From NCBI GenBank assembly GCA_002773415.1, contig PFBD01000008.1, positions 1 through 54,021 on the forward strand: a DNA stretch of 54,021 nucleotides. Reading direction: 5' to 3'. The notes beneath the pieces were generated by a model. That model did no database searches. It was not told the origin of the DNA and was given only the letters and a program-made list of their open reading frames with translations. The translations under genes and the position numbers were made by a program. Of the stretch, positions 7,357 to 15,726 are shown piece by piece. Within the stretch, counting starts at the first letter, position 1. Every line of letters begins with the position of its first letter. Source of the stretch: Candidatus Harrisonbacteria bacterium CG10_big_fil_rev_8_21_14_0_10_49_15. GTDB lineage: Bacteria > Patescibacteriota > Minisyncoccia > UBA6257 > 1-14-0-10-44-23.

Positions 7357-9831
7357 ATGAAAGAAGAAGCACCACAAGATTTTTACTACCGGGAGCCTCG
7401 TTTAGAAATGACTGTTGGCGGTCGGTTTTTTGTGCGTTTAACAAGCTTCTTCCTTTATGGTGTCTTGCTGGTGCTACTAGTAGTTTTCCTACTTTCAGAT
7501 ATTAATTGGATGCAGGCTGTCGGTGGGTTGCTGGTACTCTTCTTTTTAGATCGCTTGGTGCATATTAACAGGCCGGAGTGGTTGCTTGGGCGGGCGGGTA
7601 ATGACCAGCTGAATATTGCTAAGTACTGTACGCCGGAGACTTATATTGTATTAGAGCGGGCTATAGATAGAGCTATTTTGCGTGGCGGTGATTGGCGTTT
7701 GTATCTACTGGGTGGATTATTAAAGAGGCCGGAGGTGGTGCGAGTTTTTGACCGTCTTGATGTTCCGGTGCCTGATCTGCGGCGAAAGATCGTTGAGGCG
7801 CTGGGCGAAGATGATCTGCGCTTAAAGAAAAAAGATGTTTTGCGGGATGTCGGTGAGTTGATGAAGGCCGCCTTTACCTTGGCGCGCCATCACTATGGTT
7901 ACGCAGTTGAACCGCACGATGTTTTAGGGGCATTAGCGGTCACTAAAGATGAAAAGATCTCTAGATTGTTTACCTTATTTGAAATAGATCCGGCGGATGT
8001 GGAAACGGCTTTTATTTTTGCTCGCGAGGCGCATCGGTCCACAAATAAAATGCTGACTCATGCTGTCGGCAGGCGGCATAGGGTGATGAATCGGGCTTGG
8101 ACGGCTCGGCCAACACCACTGTTAGACAAGTACAGCACAGATTTTACGGATCTTTCACGACTTGGCTACGGCGTGCTGTTGGTTGGTCATGAGCAGGAGT
8201 ATCAGCGTCTAGAAAACGTGATGAGTAGGCCCGGAAGTGCTCGTGCTTTACTTGTTGGCGACCCGGGGAGCGGAAAGAATTCCATAGTTCAACATTTGGC
8301 GCTCATGATCAGCAAAGACAGGGTGCCAAAACCGCTTTTTGATAAGCGCCTTGTTTCTCTTTCGGTTGGGAGTTTGACCGCGGGAGCGGATGCAGGTGAG
8401 GTTGAGGCTCGGATAGAGAGTGTTTTGGAAGAGATCCGGCGCGCCGGCAATATAATTTTGTATATTCCGGATATTCATACGTTGCTGCGCACTTCAGGAC
8501 AGGGTCATTTGTCTGGTGCGGATGTGCTGGTGCAGATAATCACAAGTGGGGATATCCCGGTTATTGGGGCAACGTATCCTCAGGAATCAAAACAGTACAT
8601 TGAACCTAATCGGGAGTTTGCGGCTGCGTTTGAGCTTATTCGGGTTGATGAGATATCAGGGGCAGATGCGGTGCGTTATCTGACGTTTCAAAGTGTTGTT
8701 TTGGAAAAGCAGTTTGGGCTGGTTATTAGTTTTGGCGCTATTAAAAAATCGGTGGAGTTGGCGAAGCGGCATTTTCACGAAGCGCTGTTGCCTTCTTCAG
8801 CGGAAAGCCTGCTTGCGGAGACTTTGGCAAGAGCGCAGAGGGCTAAACAGCGGCTTGTTGGTCCGGCAGATGTTGTTAAGACGGCCGAGGGAAAGACAAA
8901 TGTGGTTATCCACGGCGCGGACAAAGAAGAGGCGGCGGCTTTGCTGAATTTAGAGGCGGAGATCCATAATCGATATATTGACCAGGAGCAGGCGGTTAGC
9001 GCGGTTGCGGACGCGTTGCGGCAGTACAGGAGTGGTTTGGCGCTACCTGGCGGGCCGATAGCAACGTTTTTATTTGTCGGGCCGACAGGAGTTGGTAAGA
9101 CAGAGCTGGCGAAGATAGTGGCCAGTGTGCAGTTTGGTTCAGTGGCGGCTATGGTTAGGTTTGATATGACAGAGTATCAAGACAAGCAGAGCATCACGCG
9201 ACTGATTGGCTCTTCAGACGGGGCAGTGACTGGTTCGTTGACTGAGTCTATTCGGCAGAGACCGTATAGTTTGATCCTTTTGGATGAGTTTGAGAAGGCG
9301 CATCCGGACATCTTGAATATATTTCTTCAGGTTTTTGATGATGGTCGCTTGACTGACAACGCCGGTAGGACGGTGGACTTCAGTAATGCTATTATCATCG
9401 CGACTAGCAACGCGCATTCGCAGTTTATCGTAGAGCAGTTACAGGCGGGCGCAGATGCAGAGACTGTGGCCGAGGTGCTAAAACAGAAATTAACGGGTTC
9501 TTTCCGGCCGGAGTTACTGAATCGTTTTTCGGATATCGTGGTCTTTCGACAGCTTTCACAAGAGGATATTTTCCGCATAGCGGAGCTGCAGCTGGCAGAG
9601 CTAAGCCATGTTGTGGCACAGAGCCGAGCGCTTGAAATAAGCTTTACGCGAGACGCGGTGGAGGCGATTGCGAGAATTGGTTTTGATCCGGTTTTTGGCG
9701 CCCGGCCACTGCGGCGAGCGATTGCACAGTATCTTAAAAATCCTTTAGCGGAGATGATTTTAAGCGGGAAGGTTGACCGTGGCGGAAGGCTTACGGTTCG
9801 ATATGACGGCGCCGAGTTTATTTTTGAGTAG
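7357..9831 (+). CDS. membrane-anchored ClpA/B/C-type AAA+ ATPase
   Basis: N-terminal TM segments; D1 GDPGSGKN; D2 GPTGVGKTELAK, LLDEFEKAHPDI, C-terminal FDPVFGARPLRRAI. Confidence 0.9.
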   Translation: MKEEAPQDFYYREPRLEMTVGGRFFVRLTSFFLYGVLLVLLVVFLLSDINWMQAVGGLLVLFFLDRLVHINRPEWLLGRAGNDQLNIAKYCTPETYIVLERAIDRAILRGGDWRLYLLGGLLKRPEVVRVFDRLDVPVPDLRRKIVEALGEDDLRLKKKDVLRDVGELMKAAFTLARHHYGYAVEPHDVLGALAVTKDEKISRLFTLFEIDPADVETAFIFAREAHRSTNKMLTHAVGRRHRVMNRAWTARPTPLLDKYSTDFTDLSRLGYGVLLVGHEQEYQRLENVMSRPGSARALLVGDPGSGKNSIVQHLALMISKDRVPKPLFDKRLVSLSVGSLTAGADAGEVEARIESVLEEIRRAGNIILYIPDIHTLLRTSGQGHLSGADVLVQIITSGDIPVIGATYPQESKQYIEPNREFAAAFELIRVDEISGADAVRYLTFQSVVLEKQFGLVISFGAIKKSVELAKRHFHEALLPSSAESLLAETLARAQRAKQRLVGPADVVKTAEGKTNVVIHGADKEEAAALLNLEAEIHNRYIDQEQAVSAVADALRQYRSGLALPGGPIATFLFVGPTGVGKTELAKIVASVQFGSVAAMVRFDMTEYQDKQSITRLIGSSDGAVTGSLTESIRQRPYSLILLDEFEKAHPDILNIFLQVFDDGRLTDNAGRTVDFSNAIIIATSNAHSQFIVEQLQAGADAETVAEVLKQKLTGSFRPELLNRFSDIVVFRQLSQEDIFRIAELQLAELSHVVAQSRALEISFTRDAVEAIARIGFDPVFGARPLRRAIAQYLKNPLAEMILSGKVDRGGRLTVRYDGAEFIFE

Positions 9832-9872
9832 TTCATCTATCATTCATATACGGGTGTGTTAGAATTGGGGTA

Positions 9873-10406
9873 ATGGCAGCCCAACAGGGAGGCTCTGAGG
9901 TTAAACCGGGTAGACCTGAAGTTCAGTCTGGGGTTCAACCACGGAGCGTCGCCCCTGCAACCGTAGGGGTTAAAAAAGTTGTTTCCGCCGGTATTATTGT
10001 GTTTCGGCGGACGCGCGATGGTATTAAATTTTTGATCCTTTACCACGGTGGGGATTATTGGAATTTCCCAAAAGGGAAGTTAGAGGAGGCAGAGCGAAGT
10101 TGGGAAGCGGCTTTTCGGGAGGTGCACGAGGAGACGGGCCTAAAGAAGAGCGAACTTAAATTAGTCGGGAATTTCAAGGCTTTTGAGAAGTTCCACTATC
10201 AGCGTGGAAAAGAAAAGATATTTAAAGTGGTTATTCTTTATCTTGCTGAAACAACTCAGAAACAGATAACGGTCTCGGATGAGCACGATGGCTTTGGCTG
10301 GTTTCGGTTTGCGGATGCGAAAAGGATAATGGCTAAGCACAAAGATAGTATTAAGATCTTGAAGCAGGCTTACCTTTTTTTGAGGGAGCAGGAGGAGAAA
10401 AAATAA
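9873..10406 (+). CDS. NUDIX hydrolase
   Basis: GKLEEAERSWEAAFREVHEETGL Nudix box. Confidence 0.9.
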   Translation: MAAQQGGSEVKPGRPEVQSGVQPRSVAPATVGVKKVVSAGIIVFRRTRDGIKFLILYHGGDYWNFPKGKLEEAERSWEAAFREVHEETGLKKSELKLVGNFKAFEKFHYQRGKEKIFKVVILYLAETTQKQITVSDEHDGFGWFRFADAKRIMAKHKDSIKILKQAYLFLREQEEKK

Positions 10407-10502
10407 CAGCAGGTCTGTATGGCTCATTCTGAGTCTGCCTTGCCAGTAGGCAGATTCAGTGAAGGATCATGAGATCCTTCACATACGTTCAGGATGACAA
10501 CG

Positions 10503-10853
10503 CTAGCGCGTTGTCACTTGATCAACGATCTGTTTAAAGACTTCAGGTTGGTGCTCGGCGATATCGGCCAGGATTTTTCGGTCAATGATTACATCCTTCT
10601 TCTTAAGGGCGTTTATAAAGACGCTGTAGCTCATGTCCTGTTCGCGGACAGCGGCATTTATCTTTATCTGCCAAAGGCGACGACTGGTGCGCTTTTTTTC
10701 TTTACGGCTTCTGTAGGCGTTAGTCCAGGCGTGCAAAAGTGCCTCCCTGGCGGCACGTTCTTTTGATTTGCGGTCCCAATTAAAGCCTTTGGTGTGCTTT
10801 AAAAGCTTTTTACGCTTTCGGATACCTGTTGGACCTGTTTTTACTCTTGGCAT
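10503..10853 (-). CDS. rplT: 50S ribosomal protein L20
   Basis: MPRVKTGPTGIRKRKKLLKHTKGF; gene order infC-rpmI-rplT. Confidence 0.95.
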   Translation of the reverse strand: MPRVKTGPTGIRKRKKLLKHTKGFNWDRKSKERAAREALLHAWTNAYRSRKEKKRTSRRLWQIKINAAVREQDMSYSVFINALKKKDVIIDRKILADIAEHQPEVFKQIVDQVTTR

Positions 10854-10858
10854 GGGAT

Positions 10859-11044
10859 TTAGTTGACGCGGTTAAGGGCGGTTTTGATCAATTTTATATC
10901 ACTTGAAAATACAGTGGCACTCCGTTTTTGGGTGATCTGCTGGTTCTTGGTGCCTCGGGATCCGTTGTGACCGATGCCCATACGACGACGATTAAGTGTG
11001 CCGCCCTTTCGGAATTTTATGCGTTTGGTGACTGATTTTTTCAT
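10859..11044 (-). CDS. rpmI: 50S ribosomal protein L35
   Basis: KKSVTKRIKFRKGGTLNRRRMGIGHNG; gene order. Confidence 0.9.
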   Translation of the reverse strand: MKKSVTKRIKFRKGGTLNRRRMGIGHNGSRGTKNQQITQKRSATVFSSDIKLIKTALNRVN

Positions 11045-11204
11045 GAATTAGCTGTTTAGTTTGTTAGCTGTTTAGCCTGCCTGCCGGTAGGCAGGCTTTT
11101 TAGGCCGCGTCCTACCCACCTAAGAAGCTAAACAGCTAAGCAGCTCGTTGATACCACAATGGGAGAGATAATAGCAGAAAACCTTGAGGAACGCAAGCTC
11201 GGGC

Positions 11205-11759
11205 CTAGCGCTTGGGGGTGATAAGCATGGTGAAGCCTCGGCCACCTGGTCGGGGGGGAGAGATGACCTGGTGATCAACGGTGATCATGGTTTTTTCAAA
11301 CTCAATGAGTTTTTGTTTGGCGAACTCTTTATTGGCTTTTTCGCGGCCGCGCATGGTCATGACTATCTCCAGCTGATTGCCTTCTTTTAGAAAGCGATTG
11401 CCGCGCTCGGCCTTGAGTTCTAAGTCGCCGGCTGCTGAGCGAACACTTATTTGGATCTGTTTATTGGAAACCAACTTCTTCTTTCTTTCTAGGCGTTCTT
11501 TGCGAATCTTTTTGATCTCTTGATAGCGAAATTTATCAAAACTGACGAGTTTGGCTACTGGCGGTTGGGCTTGGGCAACTACCTCTACAAGATCCAGGCC
11601 TTGCTCTTTAGCTAGCTTAAGGGCGTCCGCAGTTGGCATGACACCGACATTTTCTCCTTCCGCGTCAATAACGCGCACTTCCGGCGCTTTTATTTTTTCG
11701 TTGGTCCGGTGGTTGATGACCGGATCGTCCTGGGCTCTTTTTCTTGGTCCTCTTCTCAA
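11205..11759 (-). CDS. infC: translation initiation factor IF-3
   Basis: NEKIKAPEVRVIDAEGENVGVMPTADALKLA. Confidence 0.95.
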   Translation of the reverse strand: MRRGPRKRAQDDPVINHRTNEKIKAPEVRVIDAEGENVGVMPTADALKLAKEQGLDLVEVVAQAQPPVAKLVSFDKFRYQEIKKIRKERLERKKKLVSNKQIQISVRSAAGDLELKAERGNRFLKEGNQLEIVMTMRGREKANKEFAKQKLIEFEKTMITVDHQVISPPRPGGRGFTMLITPKR

Positions 11760-12011
11760 AGTGCGTTTACTTTAACAGTAATGTTGCGCTTAGTAAAGCG
11801 TTTAATGCTTTGGAGGCGGAGTGGAGTGTTGGTATTCACCGTAAGATAGAGATAGCGGAAATTCGTCAAAAGCCATAACATAAATTGGCTCGTATTTAGA
11901 TGGTTTAAGTGGGGAGGTGGGGGCAGATAGTATGAGAGAGCTTTGTTTATAGGTTTGACATTTCACGGGGGGGGATATCATTAGAGTTATTATTATTCAT
12001 ACTAAACATAT

Positions 12012-12434
12012 ATGGAAAAAAACTCTTCAGAATTTTATGCAGCTAGGGCTCCAGAACTTTATGCAGCTAGGGCGAGGGCGGAGGCGAGAAAATATCCAGA
12101 AGATTTAAATGCGGAGCGAGAGGAGATTCCTGATGAAGCTGAGAAGTTAGCGTTTATAGATAGAAAACGGCGAGAATTCAGAGAGGCGTTTGAAGCTGCA
12201 GGTGGTGACTATGAAGAGGCTCAAATGTTGCACTACAACTATCATCAATATTGTGGCCCACAGACCGGATTCTATCGTGACAACATAAGCAAAAAATGGC
12301 GTGCAGATATTGAAGAAAGAGCTTTTAGATTTGGGCTTGATAAAATTTCACTACCAAATTCTTGGGTTGTTTGGGGTGCCGATTCACCATTGCCACCTAA
12401 GGATGCTGAAGAAACGAGCGAGAATAAAGGATAG
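12012..12434 (+). CDS. hypothetical protein
   Basis: 140-aa ORF followed by a strong hairpin terminator. Confidence 0.6.
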   Translation: MEKNSSEFYAARAPELYAARARAEARKYPEDLNAEREEIPDEAEKLAFIDRKRREFREAFEAAGGDYEEAQMLHYNYHQYCGPQTGFYRDNISKKWRADIEERAFRFGLDKISLPNSWVVWGADSPLPPKDAEETSENKG

Positions 12435-12461
12435 TGATTAAGCACGGAAGGGTAAAGTAGT

Positions 12462-12499
12462 AATGAATATAAGGCGCCTTCGGGCGCCTTATATTCATT
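12462..12499 (+). terminator. hairpin with TTCG tetraloop
   Basis: AATGAATATAAGGCGCC-TTCG-GGCGCCTTATATTCATT, perfect 17-bp stem. Confidence 0.8.
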
Positions 12500-12615
12500 C
12501 TTTGTTGTGGAGGTGGGGGTATGGTTCGGCTCTGTTCACCACGAGAGTGGTTTATCGAAAATCAACAAACTTTTGTTTTTAGCTTGCCCTGAGTTTGTCG
12601 AATGGGCGAGTCGAG

Positions 12616-12932
12616 TGGAGACGGGGGTATCGAAACCCCGTGCATTGGCACCTTCAATAATCATCTACAGGCTTAGTTCAAAAAGAACAGCAGTTGAGCT
12701 TCTAAGGTTTTCGAGTAGCGTCTAGAAACTCAATGAGCGCTACCTTAGTTCCAGGTATAACACCGGTAATTGATCCTATGGAACTTCGGACCACCGATGT
12801 CGCCGCGCTTAGTTAAGCGTACGCGAGAGCAGCATTTCTGTTGCCTTTTTGGTTTTGGGCCAGTTTGCAAGTTAGCCCAGCTTGACCTGCAGATTATCAA
12901 AGATCAATCCAATGTCGAAGCCTTGCGTCCCC
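12616..12932 (-). ncRNA. ssrA: transfer-messenger RNA
   Basis: minus strand: 5' GGGGACG pairs with 3' CGTCTCC(A); T-arm GGGG-TTTCGATA-CCCC; internal tag reading frame ending ...GNRNAALAYA-TAA (stop 12813-12815); adjacent to smpB. Confidence 0.8.
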
Positions 12933-12943
12933 ATTGGAGGCGA

Positions 12944-13384
12944 TTAACGCCGGTCTCTCATCTCGCGTCGGGCGGATTTTGCTTTAAGCGCTTCGCGCTT
13001 ATCGCCCTTTTTTAAGGGGCGGGCAATACCCAGCTCTAATTTGATGAGATGGTTTTTATTATATACTGACAAAGGTACGATTGTCAACTTGTCTTCTTCG
13101 GCTGACTGCCAGAGTTTTTTGATCTCATGCTGCTTAAGAAGCAGTTGGCGGTCGCGCAGGGGATCGTAGCTGACAGGCATGTTTTTAACCTGGTAAGGAG
13201 CGATATCCGCGCCACGTAGAATAGGACGTCCGCCACTGAATTTTATGACCGCGCCGGCGATGTTTATTTTTCCTTGTTGGATGGATTTAACCTCATGGCC
13301 GAGCAAAACTAAGCCGGCCTCCAGGCGATCTAGGATCTCGTAGTCATGTCTGGCTTTTCGGTTTTGAGCGTATGGTTCAGCCAT
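12944..13384 (-). CDS. smpB: SsrA-binding protein SmpB
   Basis: NRKARHDYEILDRLEAGLVLLGHEVKSIQQGKINIAGA. Confidence 0.95.
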   Translation of the reverse strand: MAEPYAQNRKARHDYEILDRLEAGLVLLGHEVKSIQQGKINIAGAVIKFSGGRPILRGADIAPYQVKNMPVSYDPLRDRQLLLKQHEIKKLWQSAEEDKLTIVPLSVYNKNHLIKLELGIARPLKKGDKREALKAKSARREMRDRR

Positions 13385-13412
13385 AGTGTTATTATACGCT
13401 AGAGGATATACT

Positions 13413-15125
13413 ATGCATATGCAAGGATTTGTTAAAGAATTTATACAAAAAACTCTGGAGTTAAAAGCTGAGCCGGGCGTGGAGGTGCCGACTGTGGCTA
13501 GTTATGGCCACTACTCTAGTAATGTCGCGATGCAACTCGCCAAAGAGCGGGGGGTTAATCCGCGAGATTTAGCGCAGGATTTTATAGCAAGCTTACAGGT
13601 TGCGGACAAAGACGGTGTATTTACGAATATAGAATTGGCCGGGCCGGGGTTTATTAATTTTTGGTTGAGTTCAGATTGGTTGCGCGAGCAGTTGGTGAAG
13701 AAGTACGGTAAAAAGATAGATGGAGTGAATGTCGGTAAAAAGGAGCAGGTGATTGTAGAGTATTCTTCAATTAACATTGCCAAGAGGATGCATGTTGGTC
13801 ATCTGCGGACGACAATAATTGGTGACGCGCTAGCGAATATCCACGAGTATCTGGGCTACAAGGTAACGAGATGGAACTACTTGGGGGATTGGGGTACGCA
13901 GTTTGGGAAGCTTATTGCCGCGTATAAGCTCTGGGGGGATAAAGAGGAGGTGGCACAGGCGCCGATTGAGAGCCTGCTTACTTTATATGTGAAGTTTCAT
14001 GATGAAGCTAAGCAAGGTCCAACGCTGGAGGACAAGGGGCGGGCGGAGTTCAAGAAGTTGGAAGATGGCGACTCTGAAAATCGGAAACTTTGGCAGTGGT
14101 TTAAAGAAGAGACGCTGAAGGAGGTATCGGTTATTTATAGACGTCTTGGTGTGGATTTTGACGTGGATATTGGCGAGGCTTTTTACGAGAAGGCGTTACA
14201 GTCTATTATTAAAGACCTAAAGAAAAAGGGGATCGCCCAGGAGAGTGAGGGGGCGATAATTGTGCCGCTAGAGGAGTTTAATTTACCGCCGGCGCTTATT
14301 CAAAAGTCAGATGGCGCGACCTTGTACTTAACGCGAGATATCGCGAATCTTGAGTATCGCTTAAAAAAGTATAAGCCAAGCAAGATATTGATCGTGGTTG
14401 GCAATGAGCAGTCCCTGCATTTTCGTCAGCTCGGTGCTATCTCGCAGCTGATGGGGCTGAATTCTTCTGAGTTACGACACGTTTCCTATGGCCTTATACT
14501 TGGCGCGGATGGTAAGAAGTTTTCTACCAGAGAGGGTGGGGTTGTTAGTATTGAAGAACTGTTGGATAAGGCGGTGGAGATGGCGTATGGCGTGGTGAGC
14601 CAAAAGAATCCGGACCTGCCGGAGGAGGAGAGGCGGCAAGTGGCGGAGGCGGTTGGTGTGGGTGCGCTGAAGTATAACGACCTGCGGGAGAACCGGAACT
14701 CGGATATTATTTTTGACTGGGATCAGATGTTGAATCTTGCCGGAAATACCGCGCCGTATTTACAGTACACAGTTGCTCGGTTGCGTAGCATACTTAGGAA
14801 ATCCCAAATTCCAAGCACCAAATTCCAAATAAAAAAGGCAAATCTCAAACTATTAGATCAGGAGATCGAGCTGGCGCTGATGAAAAAGATGTTGGATTTT
14901 GATGATAGTGTAATAGTTAGTGCGCAACAATATATGACGAGCCATCTAGCGACCTATTTGCATGAGCTGTCGCAGATGGCGAATCAATACTACGAGCAGG
15001 TGCATGTGCTTGCGGATGAGAACGAAGAACGAAAGTTAGCGCGTTTGGCGTTTGTGGATAGAGTGGCCGCGGTGCTAACCAAAGGATTAGAGCTTTTGGG
15101 TATTGACGTGCCGGAGCGGATTTAG
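13413..15125 (+). CDS. argS: arginyl-tRNA synthetase
   Basis: VEYSSINIAKRMHVGHLRTTIIGDA (HIGH-like), class Ia features; start uncertain (13386 or 13413). Confidence 0.95.
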   Translation: MHMQGFVKEFIQKTLELKAEPGVEVPTVASYGHYSSNVAMQLAKERGVNPRDLAQDFIASLQVADKDGVFTNIELAGPGFINFWLSSDWLREQLVKKYGKKIDGVNVGKKEQVIVEYSSINIAKRMHVGHLRTTIIGDALANIHEYLGYKVTRWNYLGDWGTQFGKLIAAYKLWGDKEEVAQAPIESLLTLYVKFHDEAKQGPTLEDKGRAEFKKLEDGDSENRKLWQWFKEETLKEVSVIYRRLGVDFDVDIGEAFYEKALQSIIKDLKKKGIAQESEGAIIVPLEEFNLPPALIQKSDGATLYLTRDIANLEYRLKKYKPSKILIVVGNEQSLHFRQLGAISQLMGLNSSELRHVSYGLILGADGKKFSTREGGVVSIEELLDKAVEMAYGVVSQKNPDLPEEERRQVAEAVGVGALKYNDLRENRNSDIIFDWDQMLNLAGNTAPYLQYTVARLRSILRKSQIPSTKFQIKKANLKLLDQEIELALMKKMLDFDDSVIVSAQQYMTSHLATYLHELSQMANQYYEQVHVLADENEERKLARLAFVDRVAAVLTKGLELLGIDVPERI

Positions 15126-15239
15126 TGTGAGCTTATTAGCTGTTTAGCTTCTTAGCTGATTAGGGTCTGAAAACGAAGCGAGGCCACGACGTCCCGGGTG
15201 GGTCGCCGTGGCCGCGTTGCTTGTTGCGAGCTTAGAGTG

Positions 15240-15467
15240 CTATGCCTCCTCGGAGGCTGTTCTCTTCCGGCAATCCATGGCGACTGCGATAGTCTGGTGC
15301 AGGCTGGCGACATAGGTCGCACAGGGGCGGCACTTGAACACACGCTCGCGAATGCGTCTGATGCGCCACTCCTGCTTGTAGAAGTGGACTACCCACCCGA
15401 TGATTGCTTTTCTTCTGACTCCGTCTTTGCAGCCGGGTACCGGTTCGTTCAGTTCGTTGTTGGTCAT
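15240..15467 (-). CDS. small GC-rich ORF, hypothetical
   Basis: SD-like CAGGAG upstream of ATG; GC-rich hairpin (GGCCACGACG...CGCCGTGGCC) downstream near 15180-15215. Confidence 0.5.
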   Translation of the reverse strand: MTNNELNEPVPGCKDGVRRKAIIGWVVHFYKQEWRIRRIRERVFKCRPCATYVASLHQTIAVAMDCRKRTASEEA

Positions 15468-15654
15468 CGCTTTCTCCTGGTTGTTGTGGGTCAGGCGAAC
15501 ATTGCGTCGTTCATTCCGTGATTAGTAAATCATTTTTATATTTTGTCAATAGTGCAAAGCTGGGAGAGTTTGGTATACTGGGGCTAATTGAATAGTCGTT
15601 AAAGCAGTGAGGTTATCTGATATATAACTAGCTGCGGTGAAATTTTTTTATTTG

Positions 15655-15678
15655 CCGCACTGGTTGTGCGGTTTTTTT
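15655..15678 (+). terminator. intrinsic terminator in the ileS 5' leader (attenuator candidate)
   Basis: CCGCAC-TGGTT-GTGCGG followed by T7. Confidence 0.75.
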
Positions 15679-15726
15679 CTTTATCCCTAATCAGCTAAGA
15701 AGCTAAACAGCTAATAAGCTAGTACC

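Noticed and set aside
15580-15726. Canonical T-box riboswitch upstream of ileS
   Set aside because: No T-box consensus (AGGGTGGNACCGCG-like) recognised; only an attenuator-like terminator is supported.
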